Notes: generated by a model from the sequence alone, not told the origin. Positions 49,782-62,937 are shown, counted from the stretch's first letter. The stretch: DNA of 64,000 nt from Spironucleus salmonicida (GCA_000497125.2 CM035317.1:1762001-1826000), one strand, 5' to 3'. Translations and numbers: made by a program.

Positions 49782-50981
49782 ATGCCCCCTAAGAAATCAA
49801 GCACAAGCGACTAAAAACCATAGGAAAAGAATAATTCTGGATTCACTGATTTCGGCTTAAAACAGGAAATATTAGATAAGATAAGAGAAAATGGCTTTGA
49901 GCGTCCATCAGATGTTTAGCAGTCTACTATCCCTCAATGCTTAGAGCGTAATGATATCATTTGTCAGGCCAAATCAGGTAAGGGCAAGACATGTGTCTTT
50001 GTACTTTCTATCCTATAACTGCTGGATTTTATTCCTTCACCAGCTCCAATTTAAGCCCTTGTACTGTGCCATACTCATGAATTGGCACTTTAAATCTCAG
50101 AAGAATTCGAAAGATTTTCATCAGATATCAAGGTTATTCGTACGGTTGGAAAGACCCCAATTCATTTATAGAAATAATAAATTGAGGCTAAAAGTGCTTA
50201 AATCTTAGTTGGTACTTTAGGTCGTGTAGCAGACTTATGTAAACGTGAAATTTTAGATTTGAAAGATATTAAAATATTAGTTGTTGATGAAGCTGACTCC
50301 TTATTATCAGAGAAGACAAAGCCATAATTCGCAGATGTTATGCAGTTTTTACCTACTGATAAATAAACTATGGTTTTTTCGGCTACTTTTTCAGAAGAAG
50401 CGTTGTTATCTTGTAAAGAAATTTTGCGTGCAGGTTTCAAGGAGGTAAGAATTGATGATAAAAACTTAGTTTTGCATGGTTTACATTAAAGGTATGTTAA
50501 ATTAGAGGAAGCGGATAAGCTTGATTTTTTGTTAGATGTGTTGAAGTTAAGTTATACTTAGGCTGTTATCTTTACTTCTAGTACCGAACGTTGCAGGACA
50601 TTGTAGTAATTTTTATCTGAAAACCAGATTGATTGTAATGCATTTTATGGGCATATGAATCAAAAATAACGTGAAGAGTTATATAAGAGCTTCAAGACTA
50701 GAAAAACTCGTATTATGGTTGCCACTGATATATTTCAGCGTGGGGTTGATTTTGAAGGTGTTAATTTAGTGGTTCATTTTGACATGCCTTAGGATTGTGA
50801 TTCATATCTTCATAGATCTGGCAGAGCAGGTAGATTTGAGACGAATGGCGCAATTATTAGTTTCAACTCATCAGAGGATGATCAAAAGGTTTTAGACGAA
50901 ATCTAAGATAGATTTGCAGTTGCAATTTAAAGTATGACTAGCAGCGTTGACATTGATGAAAAGTCATGCTTTTTAAAGTGA
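49782..50981 (+). CDS. DDX39B: UAP56/Sub2-type DEAD-box helicase (mRNA export)
   Basis: A nuclear ATPase of the TREX complex that loads export adaptors on mRNA and takes part in spliceosome assembly. The 399-residue product has the subfamily-specific N terminus [20 protein letters not shown] and [17 protein letters not shown] (motif I) together with [39 protein letters not shown] and HRSGRAGRF. The CHTHEL in place of CHTREL and QRGVD are small deviations. Its presence fits residual splicing in an intron-poor genome. Codon use is balanced, indicating high expression. The stop is AAGTGA. Confidence 0.93.
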
Positions 50982-51229
50982 TGAAATAAATTTTCATTTG
51001 TTGACTTTAATGTGATTAATCGATAATAAATCAATAACAGATCCATTTTAATAAGAATTGGAATTATTAAACTTTTGCAAATTTCATATCAATAGTTTAC
51101 TAAATAGTAAATTCAGAGGAAAAAAGTATTGAGATTTTGATAGAATATTAATTTAGTATAATAATATATTATAATTACCCACTTCATTGACATGAATGTA
51201 TAACCAATGGCAAATTCAAATTTGATTAA

Positions 51230-51541
51230 TCACTTGATTTAGAATAATACAACATAATAAATTACTACATAGATATCATAATTTGAATCTAGAGTATATA
51301 AATATCTAATGAAAGGTTTATCGTAAATAAACCCAGAGCAGTTAAAACAAATAGATAGTTGCCTACCAGAAACGATATCATTACCAGAAAGAATATAAAT
51401 TCTTAATTTTGTTCCATTAAGCTTACCAGAATTATATTCCTGCATATTTAATGCAAGTGAGAAATTTACTTAAGAGTAACTAGAGAATATCCTAATTGAC
51501 ATTTGTAGTGTATTAGGTGTTTCATAAGAGTGATCTATCAT
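51230..51541 (-). CDS. Unknown small protein, 103 aa
   Basis: MIDHSYETPNTLQMSIRIF starts a mixed-composition ORF with CFNCSG and a hydrophobic Tyr/Val-rich C terminus (YDIYVVIYYVVLFQIK). The SIRIFS string and following polar/hydrophobic pattern resemble the juxtamembrane part of the membrane protein at 48886, so it could be a diverged or truncated paralogue. The stop is AAGTGA, supporting a real gene. Starts 115 bp from the La gene on the other strand. Confidence 0.55.
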
Positions 51542-51655
51542 AATATACACTATAATATATCATAATTTTACTCGCTTATATTCATGATATATTTTTTATA
51601 TAATATACTAATCTATAATAATAATTTTACTCTTTATTCACCATTTCTTTTTAAA

Positions 51656-52438
51656 ATGCACCCTATTTTACGCCAGTTAGAGTTTTATGTTTCTGATGCT
51701 AATTTGCTGAAAGATGAATTCACAAGGAATCTTATGAAGGAACATAGCTGTTAAATTCCATTAGAAATATTTAACTCATCCTACAAGAAATTGTAACTCC
51801 ATAAGTAAACACTGGACCAGGTTATTGAAATTTGTAAGGCGTCAAAACACTTAAAAATTAATGACAATAAGTGTGTTGTGCTTAATCGTGAACCTAGAAA
51901 TACTCCAGTAACAGTGATTGTCAAGACTACTAAGAATCCATTCAAATTTGATAATGTTATATCAGCCTTCAAGAAAGAAGGTTAGTGGGAGTTGGGTTTT
52001 TATGAGTAGGAAGAAGCAGATGAATGTTTTGCTAAGTATAACAATACTGAGAAAGATGCTGAAAAATAATCGGATAACAAACCTAAAACTTACGTTAAAG
52101 GATTAATTTTAAAAGTTACTAATCTTCCAACTGATACAAGAAGAGGAGATTTTACAAAAATTTTTGAAGAGTTTGGGGAAGTCAAATTTGTAGATTTTTA
52201 TGACGGTAATGAATTCGCGTGCGTAAGATTTAAAGAAAGCAGCCCAGAGGCAACCATATTAGCAGTAAATAAGTTTTAATAAACTTCGCTTTAAATAAAC
52301 AACCAGGAAGTCGTGGTTACACTAGTAGAAGGTGATGAAGAGAAAGAAACATGGGATAAAATTTTAAATCCTAAGGGTGGAAATGGTTCCAAATAAAATT
52401 ACAAAAGAAATCAAAAGAGTGGTAGAAAGTTCAAATGA
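51656..52438 (+). CDS. SSB: La protein (RNA polymerase III transcript chaperone)
   Basis: La binds the UUU-OH 3' ends of nascent pol III RNAs such as pre-tRNAs and 5S rRNA. In the 260-residue product the La motif lies at the N terminus: ILRQLEFYVSDANLLKDEF, then IPLEIFNSSYKKL and HLKINDNKCVV. RRM1 is diverged, and an RRM2/xRRM-like domain covers LKVTNLPTDTRRGDFTKIF with FVDFYDGNEFACVRF. A basic tail (YKRNQKSGRKFK) ends the protein. The order LaM-RRM-xRRM is typical; it is short for the family (human La has 408 residues). The stop is AAATGA. Confidence 0.9.
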
Positions 52439-52487
52439 TTTTATTATATTTATTCTAATTTGTTTCGCAATATTTAAATTATATTAT

Positions 52488-52679
52488 ATGCAATAAACTT
52501 TTGCTATAGTTATTATGATTATTGCAACAATGATTATATAATCTGTACCTTAATAGCCTAATATAATAATTCATCACTTCAAAATTCACATTTTAAAATA
52601 AAGAACAAAGTTAAAAGTTAATTATAAATATTGTGGACAATTTTATATTATAACAATTAAAGTTACTTTGTATTGTTGA
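52488..52679 (+). CDS. Possible small secreted protein, 63 aa
   Basis: Lies in the 354-bp gap between La and ODC. The ATG follows an AT-rich leader; the product opens with MQQTFAIVIMIIATMIIQSV, a good signal-peptide shape, then a basic segment with two Cys (YCGQF, LYC). The stop is TGTTGA, outside AGTGA. The composition beyond the signal peptide is not far from random AT-rich DNA, so this is a weak call. Confidence 0.3.
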
Positions 52680-52792
52680 TAATTTAGAATATAAAATCTA
52701 TAACTATTAATGAATTTTTAAAATGATTCTCACAAATTTAAAATATATAAAAACACACTACATTTTTTACTAAATCTTTTTCCGCTTCTTCA

Positions 52793-54124
52793 ATGTCTAT
52801 AGCATCCAAACTAACAGATTTGAATTTAGTCACAATCCCTAAAGGACAGACTTCCACCCAGTTTGTATTGAACTAACTTCCTACTGCTGCTCGTGACTCT
52901 TATTCTATACTTAACGTTTCTGCTCTTGAACGTAACTTCAATCTTTGGCGCAAAGAGCTCCCTGAAGTTAATCCATTCTATGCAATGAAGTGTAATCCAC
53001 ACGAAACTATCCTTAAAACAATGCGTGCACTTGGCTCCCATTTTGATTGTGCCTCCCCACACGAAATAAAGTTGGCATTAAGCACTGGAAATGATCCAAA
53101 AAAACTTATTTATGCTAATCCACACAAAACTCCACACTCCATTATTTAGGCATATAAAGATGGAGTTGATATGTTTACTTTTGATTCCGAATTTGAGTTA
53201 TTGAAAATGATCGAAAATACTCCCAAAGGATCTCGTGGTAGGTATGTTTTACGTATTCTTCCACCTGATGAATCTTCTTCAATCTGTAAATTTGGTGTCA
53301 AGTTCGGTGCTAACGAGTATGAAGCTGAGCGTCTTGTAAGACTCTGCGCTGAGTTAAAGAAGAAAAACGATACTTTTGATTTAGTCGGTATTTCCTTCCA
53401 CGTGGGATCTGGGTGTGGCTCTACACTGAGCTTTGCTTTGGCCGTTCAGTTTGGGGGCCGCATTGCCAAAATAAGTCAGAATATCGGAATGGAAATGAAC
53501 ATTTTGGATATTGGCGGAGGATTCATGACTACCGCTAGCGAAAAACATTATGAAAAGGTTAATAAAGATCATGGAATTTGTCCTCCTACTTTTTAGGAAA
53601 TTGCAAAGACTCTCAGAGAGGAGATAGGATAAGTTAAACAATATTTCAGTAAAGATTTATATCAGCTTGCTGAACCTGGTAGATTTTTTGCAGGTGACTG
53701 CATGACACTTGCTATCAGAGTATTTTCAAGAAGGATTCTGTTTGAGTATTCTTAAGATGAAGATCGTACTAAACTACCATTAACTGAGTCTGAGTTAGTA
53801 AAAGTTAAGCCTATATAGGAGATAAAATATTATGTTGGTGATGGCCTTTATGGATGGTTTAATGCTATTATTTTTGATCATGTTTTCCCTTATTTAGAAT
53901 ATTACAGAAATGGTTAGGTTTTAAATTAAACTGAAGTATACCCTACTCATATATTTGGTCCTACTTGTGACTCAATGGATTGTATTCTCTAAGACTAAAA
54001 GTTGTAACTTTTGGAAATTGGTGATTGGGTAATTGCTCCAGCTTTTGGTGCTTACACCGCTTCGGCTGCAACTGAATTCAATGGTATTCCGTACGTCAAC
54101 GTTATAGGTGTAATTGAAGAGTGA
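52793..54124 (+). CDS. ODC: Ornithine decarboxylase
   Basis: A PLP enzyme that makes putrescine from ornithine, following the arginine dihydrolase route in diplomonads. The 443-residue protein has the PLP lysine (Lys66) in PFYAMKCN, then FDCASPHEI, HVGSGCG, a phosphate-binding ILDIGGGF, EPGRFF, YYVGDGLYGWFNAI and the active-site Cys in FGPTCDSMDCI. Length and motifs match eukaryotic group IV decarboxylases, and the Cys-Asp-Ser-Met-Asp motif supports ODC rather than an antizyme inhibitor. Codon use is the least AT-rich in the window, in line with strong expression. The stop is GAGTGA. Confidence 0.96.
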
Positions 54125-54420
54125 TACTTTTGTTACATATAATTATTTCCTTTATAAATAACGTATTGTCTCTAATACTTTTAAATGATTTCTGTGCGAT
54201 TTATCATTTAATAAATTGTTGATGAATTTAGTAATAATAACATTATAATAACAAATATTTTACTAACGAAATATTCTAGATTTTACATATATTAATAGTA
54301 ATAATTTATAAAATATAATAATTTATAAATTATGACTAATAAGTTTAATATTAAAGTTTTAAATCATAATTACATAGTATTATACGTTATTTATATCTAT
54401 TGGTTCGTTCCTTCTGTAGA

Positions 54421-57108
54421 ATGTCTTTTGACATTAATAAAAAACTAAGTGAAATGTTCTAAGCATATAGAGACTAAAATCCATCAAATGCTTCCAATTT
54501 ACTACAAGAATTCACTTCTCATTTTATCATAGCATCTTAGCTAGAAATTTTAGAAGTTTTTTCTTAAGAATCTTTAAGTTTAATATTTAATTTTTTAGGT
54601 GAATCTCCATCATTCATTGCGTTAAATTTATTGTCATTTATTTAACTATTTACTGAGCATATGAATTCATTATCAATTTTTATTAATGAAAATTTTGAGA
54701 TATACATTTAAGGAGTATAATTCATTGAAACTTAGGAGCTTCTATAATTTTATTAATTTTCTATTTCTCACCTTAATCCAAACAAGAAAACATTAGAATC
54801 TATAATTTAGAAAATGTTTGATTTGACATTATTAGCAAATAGTTAGTCATTTTCAAAATAATTAGGTGATTTAATAGGTTCTATTTTAATATTGGTTGCT
54901 AGAACAGATAGTATTATTATATTTTTAGAACGATTCATTGTATTTTTTTAAAAATGGACTATAAATTATTTGTTCGGATTTTCAGAGTTAGTGCCTAGGG
55001 TGTTACGAGTATGCATTAGTAATGATAGTCTTATGATTATGTAAGTTCAAAACTTGGTTATTTAATAATTTTAATAGATTTTAAGCTATTGCTCTGATCC
55101 CATTTGCTCTAGTTATGAAAATTATAAGATTCATTATTACCTACATAATTTATTAGAGTATTCTTATATTGATTAAAATATTTCATTTTTTAACTAATTA
55201 GATGAGATTAATTTCTTCTACTCTATTTTTAAAAAGGCGTAAACATCCGATTCTCATTCAATTTCATTTTCTCGTAATATGGGACATTTTTACATTTAAA
55301 TAAAATAAAGGTTACCTTTCACTTAATCTTTGTTAGATGATGGATCTAATTAAGCCAGATAAATAATGTTTTCATAATAAGCTATTAGTGTGATCTCTAA
55401 AGTTTAAAAAAGAACTGCAGAAAAAGATTTCTTAACATATGCTTAATATAATGGATTAATCCCAATTAAGTTGCGTACTCCTTATATTTCATTGATTATT
55501 AGTCTATTAAAAGAGTTTTACGTAGACTTATTATCATAAAAGTGGCGATATGGTGAATTATTCTAGAAAACACAAGGTAATCGGAAATTAAAAATATTTT
55601 CAGTAGATTAACTTTTATATGAATCTGTAGAAGAATTTTTAAGATTTTTTCTAATTCCTTCCAAGGCAGCTGTTAAAATGTTTAAATCATAGTAATTTTT
55701 GCATGAATAATTTTAATCTGATTATTTTACTACTATAGTTTCGCAGAATATGTATGATAATGAGATGTCAGACTTATTTATAGAGGATGCATGGACTGGT
55801 GTTCAAGAAATTGGTGTTCGCCCTCTACACTAGATGAAAAAAAAGCGACGTAAATCATAAGTCGATCTAGAGGGTATTGGGTTAAGATCTTAAAGACTTG
55901 ATGGTGAGATATAGTTACCTATATAATAGTTTAATTTTGATATTGCATAGCTACCGAAAGGATAGATGCTTCAAAAGTTTGGTAAAACCTCAAAAGGTAC
56001 AAAAGCTATAAAGCTATCAGTTAATATAGATAAAAATACTACAGAAATAAATAAATTACGAAAGTAATCTGATCTTAGGAATCAAAACAAACTATCCCTT
56101 AAAATAGGTTTATCTTTACAAAAATCTGTTTTATCATCTGAAGAATCTTCTATTTTATCTGCCCCAAAATAAATTAAATAATTAAACAAAAAATTATATT
56201 TAAAAATTAATAATACAAACAGTATATCAGATAATTATAATGTAGAATAATCATCTGATTCTGATAATTCGTAAATAGAATATTAGGGAATAAAAAATCA
56301 ATAATTGTCAAAATTTTCTTCAAATAGTTCCTTATTAGATGATTTAAATTGGTCATAAAATATGGATTTTAATTATAAGTTGACAAATAAATTGTCACTA
56401 AATATTAACAGCAATAATTGCTAATAATTATTATCATAATCTTCGTAAGGCCATATTAATTGTATTTATGAAAATAGAGTTTTATATAAAAATAGTAAAC
56501 CTTAATGTGTTATAAATCAAGAATAATCGGAATCTGCCGATATACCAATATAAATATCACAGAAAATAGAAAAATAATCTTCTTTTATTGAGGATGCTAC
56601 CAAAGAAAATTTTGATTAGTTTAGTTTATCGAATGATGATATTTCCAACGCAATCATTGCCTCTTCTGACGATTTTAGCTTAGATATTGATTTTTAAAAT
56701 CTCTATTAATAAACTGAACCAAATTTAAATATATAATCAGATTTTAATTTTGTAAAGCCTAATATTGATATATCGTAAGTAAATGATATAATTGATTGTG
56801 ATACTGATACTTCTCTTAAAAATGTATCAAGTTTATCACTTAATATGTCTAGTTAAGCTATGCCGGGCAGTAATCAGTAATTGTCATCAAGATTATTAAA
56901 TAAAAATTCTAGCTCTTCATCAGATCTTGACGACGATAACAGACTATCTCTTAATATTAAACAATCAAAAAATATAAATAGCACATAAAAGCTCGACATA
57001 TTTTAGATAAAATAGGAGAATGCGGAGACAATTAAAAGTTCTTCATCTAGTAATAAGAGACTAAAATATAAAGATGATGATTTTTAATTAAATGGCTCTG
57101 ACTCGTGA
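54421..57108 (+). CDS. Large protein with helical N-terminal half and Ser-rich tail, 895 aa
   Basis: Residues 1-430 are helical and may form HEAT-like repeats (ALNLLSFIQLFTEHM; PRVLRVCISNDSLMIMQV). A basic patch, HQMKKKRRKSQ, leads into a 430-residue Ser/Asn/Gln/Asp-rich, probably disordered tail with many SSD/SSSS clusters, likely phosphorylated. No family recognised. The stop TCGTGA lies 13 bp from that of the convergent 1120-residue gene. The frame is unbroken across 2.7 kb, so a real protein is certain. Confidence 0.8.
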
Positions 57109-57121
57109 GTAATTATTTTGA

Positions 57122-60100
57122 TCATTCAATAAATTCTAACATGTCATTTACGTTAACAGTCCCAGCATTAAGAAGACCATCTGCTTAATTATCATCTTCG
57201 AATTTACTATATTCTGCTTCATCATTTTCAGATTCTTACTTATTCATTTCTAATAACTCCTCTCCTAAAAATTTTAATTATTCATCTGGTTAAATAATTC
57301 CAGCATTAACGCCCAACATCAAAGTTGCCATGGCCTTGCTTAGTCTATCTATTAGTTTTATCTAATCAAAATACTAGTTTGCAATCGATAGTTGTCGATA
57401 CCAATTCATTTACTATTCTTCTTTCTTCTATTACTCTTCTTCAAAAGTGTTAGCTTTTTATTGTTCATTAATTTCATTTTAATCTTTCAATTTTTACTCT
57501 GCCTCCTTTTCTTTTTATTCCTTCAATTCATCTTCTTTAATACGTTTAGCTGCAGCAGGAGTAATTGGTTTTGACGTCTTGGGTGATGATTTAACAGATT
57601 TTTATGTCTTTGGCGAGCTTATAACAGATTAATTAGAGAGTTTTTCCAAAGGATTAAGAACTTCAATAATATCTCTATGAGTTTATTAAACAGGCAATTA
57701 TAAGTCTCCAAATGAGTTATTTTCTATTTAAAGTTCACTAAGCAAACCAGCTTATTTAAGTGCTCCTTGCTTTACTTTAAGTTCTTTTTATTAGGCTAAT
57801 TTATCAAAATAATTATTAGCTTCATCAAATTTTTCTGGAAGCTTTTCCGCCAAAGAAAAAATAATAGAGTATAATTGTTTAGTAACTTCATTTTATTTAC
57901 GTATTACTGGCTAGTATTTTTTATTATCTTCTGGTTTATTGTAAATAATTTCGTTAATAACAGGATATTCATTAATCACGGATAATTAGTATTCTTTGAA
58001 GACACCTTAATTTAGTAATTCTTATTAGAAACCTACTAACCCATATATATCAAATAATTGATCTAAAAATGCAACTTTATTTGTAAATTGAGATTCCCCA
58101 ACTAAAAGTTATGCCGTACCAAACGTTTTTAAAAGTTTATATACCAGAGATTTGTTAAATAAATTTATTTCTTTTATAGAAGCATCTTTAGCTACCTCAA
58201 TTTAACTTATAACTGGTTTGGTATCTTTAGGTTTGCTACCTTTACCATCAGAAGAAATTGCTCTTCTCTATTCCAAATTTATAAGATTCTAATTATATTT
58301 CAATAAATAAGCACCCTCTAAAATTTTTATAGGTACAAACAATGATGATATATCTATAACCATAGGCTTTCTAGGAATAATGGCCTAACACTAATTAGAA
58401 AAAGAGGGACTTAAATCAAATTCATACACATCTTGAGTGATAATTAGAGAATCTAATATTACAAAATGTTATCTTAATTAATCTGCCAATATTTTATAGT
58501 AATTAAATGTATGTTACCTAGAAATTAAAAGTGAAACTTTGTCATTCTTAAGGATTTCTAATAATATTGGATTGATAATAAGTTTTTACTACAATTTAAC
58601 TTATACATAGTCCGAATTTAATGAATAATGTATGACTTAAGATCTTGGCATCATACAAGATGGTGTTGTACGAGACTAAGGTCTATCTCCTAGTAAAGGG
58701 TTATATTAAGATAATTGAATAAACCCTTTTTCTGCTGCAGGTAATTTCTTTATATCATTAAATTAGATATAATCAGATTCCATAAATCTTTATATAATTT
58801 ATTCAAAACTGTTATGTTGTAATAAGTCAAGAGCTACTAGAGTAGAATCATTTACATCAAAATGGGCATAAATAAATGAATTTCCCCTACCGATAAATTA
58901 TAACTATAAGCTTATAGCAAATGTTATTAGCCAAGAGTCTTCCTCGCTATTAAGAAGTCTTAAATAATCATTATAACCATCTTTGCTGTCATTAGGGACC
59001 TTTTTACTTAATATTACTCTACATACATAAGCTATAATATCAGATTTTTTAATAATAACTTCTTGCTTTGCGCCTTTTTTTGCGCTTTCCAGACGATCTG
59101 GTGCTTTTTCTATTCCTAAAAAACCTTCCCAAAATTCAGTATTCTTACAGTTTTCTCCTAATAAGAAAATCCATTCAACTGCATACGCAGGAGATAAACA
59201 AATATATTATTGCAACTATTTAAATGAAAAAATCTTTGACTCAAGTTAATTCAATGATTCATTGCCTAATAAAAATATATCTTTGAATTCTATAATTTTA
59301 AATGAAAACAAAGAAACTAAAGGCTTTATATCTTATGAAATTAATGGTGCATCTGAAACAGCTTGTTCTAAAAGAACTTTTTGTACTGCTTAAACAATTG
59401 GATCTTGAGACTACTCATAAGTGAGAAAGGCTTAAAATGATTTTACAGTAAAATCATCTTTTATTGGATTTTTTAATTAGACTTAGTATGCTAATGCATT
59501 AATTGTAGACTACGATAAAATATCTTTAATTGAAAAATTATTCAAGTTGATACCATTATGTTTAGGTATATTACACTACTCAATAATATCTATTAGTTTT
59601 TTATTAATTATAAAATCTTAATATGAAATTCGTAATGGTACTATTTTTTGGCTACTAAAAACTTCAATAGGTACCAAAAGCTCTTACTGTTAGTTTTTTT
59701 TATCTTTCCTTTCTGGTTAAGAAGCTGTAATAGGCTTCTCTATTTTATCAAAATTTATATCACCAAATAGACCAATTTAAAGGCAAGTCATTAATTCGTT
59801 TATTGATAGATTTTAATCTAATACTAGCATAGTATTAACTGGTAAAGAATAAGAATACATTGCAATTCGTTAAGAAGAAGTAAATGGTAAGAAAGAATTC
59901 ATATCTATGAAATGAGGAAATAGTTTAAAATATTAAACAAATTCACATAAATCTTTAAAAGGATTAAACTATTATGCATATGAATCATATATAATACCGT
60001 GATAAATGACGGCACCCGTAATTTAACGTTCATTTAATGATTTTCTGGCTAAAATATTTTAAAATTTATCAACTAACATTTTTTACATTTTAAATTAAGG

Positions 60101-60484
60101 CAGAGTAGTATATTAAGAATCAATGTTCAATATAAATGATGAGTCTTTCTACGCAAAAATTTACCATTCAGAAATTAATTGCATATATACAGAACGACAT
60201 GATTATTAAATTAATTCTATTATTTTTAGAGATTATTTAATATCATAATCTGATAGAATAAAAATATCTGTGGATTATAATACTTCAATAAAAACATCCG
60301 AATATATATCATCCTATGATAAAATATTTATTCTATTTGGTAATTCTACTTTCGTCTTGTTGATATTTATTTACGAATAATTATATAATGTTCCATATAT
60401 ATTAAATTTATCGTTAACTGCAAAAACTTTGATAATTTATTATAAGGCTGGTGTATCAATATGCTGAATAAATATATTTTTCAT
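57122..60484 (-). CDS. Large protein of unknown function, 1120 aa
   Basis: MKNIFIQHIDTPALQQIIKV opens a mainly alpha/beta and helical sequence with no transmembrane segment. From about residue 925 there is a Ser/Pro/Lys linker with SSPKT-type repeats (VISSPKTQKS, KSSPKTSKP), then a charged coiled coil (KRIKEDELKEQKEKEAE) and a short acidic C terminus ending MLEFIE. Overall shape recalls large axonemal scaffold proteins, but no specific homology is evident to me. The stop is GAATGA. The start lies 219 bp from the divergent 60704 gene. Confidence 0.75.
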
Positions 60485-60703
60485 TTTGCGGAAAGAAATT
60501 ATACATTCAAAAATAAGTATAATATTTAGATACATTTTAAAATTATTTTAACAGTATTCTAAAGTTTTATTGATTTTCATAAAATATTGGTTAACTTGTA
60601 CATATTTATTCTAAACATTCGAATATAGTTTAAATAAATAGCTTTAGGAGCCCACTCCTTAAAGGTCGGGTTTCCCGGGGATCTACGAGTTAAAGTTCTG
60701 CAA
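60485..60703. promoter_or_regulatory. Divergent spacer with a GC-rich hairpin leader
   Basis: Most of this spacer is AT-rich, but 60652-60690 is distinctly GC-rich with two potential hairpins: GGAG-CCCA-CTCC and CGGG-TTT-CCCG. It contains no other ATG. It directly precedes the ATG at 60704, whose frame also stays open upstream. It could be a structured 5' leader, a small RNA, or coding sequence of an unseen upstream exon. Confidence 0.3.
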
Positions 60704-62173
60704 ATGGTATCAAAAATAAAAGTATCCGACCCACCTAAAATAGGCAATTCACTTTCGGATTAGGAAGCTAATAAGACTGGTAAGTCACCATTTTAAGAAG
60801 ATTTACTGATGTAGATTGAGCATCTTAAGGATTTGTTATAATGGTCGTTCGAAAAAATATTTGAAAATAATAAAAATATAACAAATAGTTCATCCTTTCC
60901 GTATCCTGTAAAAGTAGCTATTTCACTAACTCATCCAGAGGTTTTGAACTTGAATATAAAAGACCTGTTGCATAATTACTTTTCTGTATCCGATTTATAA
61001 TTTATTCGATTGGAATCTATATGTTAGAATAAAACTATTTTTATATCTGTAGGACATAATTCTGTTAAAATTATAAATAATGATTATTATGCTACGTCAA
61101 ACTAAAAAGAAGGAATTAGAATTCTACCAATCGGCAGCAAAGATATTACATAATTTATTTAGTAAAATTTACAGGCAAAATACTAATTTTTTAGTTCTAA
61201 TATAACTTTTGACTTTGCTGAATTTGTTAAATAATCTTGCTGTAATTATTCTTATTATTATTAAGATGAGTCAGATATGTCGATTTAATAAAAATACGAA
61301 TATGACTATGTATAATATGTACAGAAGTTACAAAATATTAAAGTTCCACATTTCAAGCTAGATAATATTAACGAAAGAGCAATGTCTTCTAATTTTATAG
61401 GTGATGCCTATGTTAATACAGTTAGTAAGTATGCATTTATTGAAACCAGTTTACAATTTAAACAATTATTCAATCAATAACAAATAATAGAACTAAATGA
61501 ATTTGGGAAACGTGCAAGGTCTACGACAATATAGAAATTAATTAATCTGGCAAAGGTATAAAATCCAGAATCGCTAGCTTCATTAGAGTTAGAAGAATAG
61601 TTAAAGAGTATAAAAATCAGTGCAGATAATTAGCTTTAAATCCTATCTAGTGAAATTAAATAGTTCGAACGCAAAAAATAAATTTAATCTATGTTTGAAA
61701 GTGCATTAGAAAAGGTTGATTTTGGAGATACTTATATAGATATTTAAAAACTATAAAATCATCTTTATGCATAATATAATGAATTAAATTAATGTTCTGC
61801 GACGTGCAGTTTATAGCTAAATGATCTTGGTGTTGGAGAAACTACTATGGTTTAATTTCCACCTATTTATTATTTTAATTCAGGAGCAGCAAGTATTAAT
61901 GGCAATGTAATAATTCCTATAGTTGGAGAGTAAATAGTAGCACAAGAGTCGTATTTCAATCCATAGCTGATAAACCTAAACTGTGTAGGTGTAATTGAAG
62001 GAATTAGAGCATGTTTACCTGGATATTAGTCGTTTTCTATTGCACTTGTAGGCGCAAGTTTCCCAGGAATGGCTTAACGAATTTTTGAAGATTGTAGTAA
62101 ATTTGGTTGCATTGAAGTTTAGGCAGTAGATGAATATGATACATTAAGCAAATTTATTTTAAACTTTCAGTGA
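60704..62173 (+). CDS. Unknown protein, 489 aa
   Basis: MVSKIKVSDPPKIGNSLSD starts a mixed-composition protein: an N-terminal alpha/beta part (PVKVAISLTHPEVLNLNIKD), a central helical or coiled-coil region (LEEQLKSIKISADNQLQIL) and a Gly-rich C-terminal alpha/beta part (FNSGAASINGNVIIPIVGE; ACLPGYQSFSIALVGASF). No domain is named. The frame is open upstream to at least 60486 without ATG, so an N-terminal extension by splicing cannot be excluded. The stop is CAGTGA, 13 bp from the convergent gene. Confidence 0.75.
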
Positions 62174-62186
62174 ATTAATCGTTGAC

Positions 62187-62829
62187 TCACTTTAGCTCTA
62201 CTATTTCTGTAAATCTGTGCACATATAAACGTAACATATGTAGTATGCAATTAAGTCGAGATTCATAACATTTTCTTAAAATAAATAATTCTAGCATCAA
62301 TTTCTGATAATAATTATTACAATATATTAAAATGTTGTTAAGCAAATATTTTTCTCCCAATTTAAACATATTTATTAATAAAAAACACCTCACAATCAAT
62401 TACATGATTAGATAAGTTAAGTGTTTCAAATATATCTAAAGCCAAATGCAGATGTTTCTCCCAATTTTAAACATCTAATAATGCTAAATCGTAGTATATT
62501 CTAGCCTTATCTTCTGTCTAAGCTAATTTTGAAGCAATTTTTAATAACATAATATCCTTTAGTTATAATCCCTTAAGATGAAAATAAATTGCCTATTATT
62601 CAGGTAGAAAGTGTGCAAGATCTTATTTATTAATTAATGAAAATTAATTCTTAGCTATTGCTAAATTTAGTTTAGAAATTATAGAATATTGTGCAGCATC
62701 ATGTAATATTCTTTAACATTAGTGTGGCTTTTAATTTAAACAAAGTATCGCAAGTTTATTCATGGCGTCTACTTATTACGTTTTGTTAAACTAATTTGAA
62801 AAAATGATAATATTTAAAGCTGCCTCCAT
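62187..62829 (-). pseudogene. Helical (TPR-like) gene with a +1 frameshift at a T6 run
   Basis: From ATG 62829 the frame encodes helical-repeat-like sequence (NKLAILCLNQKPHQCQRIL; EDKARIYYDLALLDVQNWEK). At the six-T run 62380-62385 the coding signal moves to the +1 frame (MFKLGEKYLLNNILIYC; KCYESRLNCILHMLRLY) and ends in AAGTGA at 62187. The original frame would stop at 62263. One base too many in the homopolymer, a programmed slip, or a real mutation would each explain it. The AGTGA stop in the shifted frame argues that the full product is, or recently was, made. Confidence 0.6.
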
Positions 62830-62937
62830 TCTTTTTTATATCTTAAATATATAATATCAAATAAAAATAGTCATTAGCTAGACATAACAAGTTTCTTCAA
62901 TTTAGAATTATAATGAATAAACTTTAAATTACGACTG

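Noticed and set aside
60640-60703. tRNA gene on either strand in the GC-rich segment
   Set aside because: No A-box or B-box pattern, no cloverleaf; only two short hairpins are seen.
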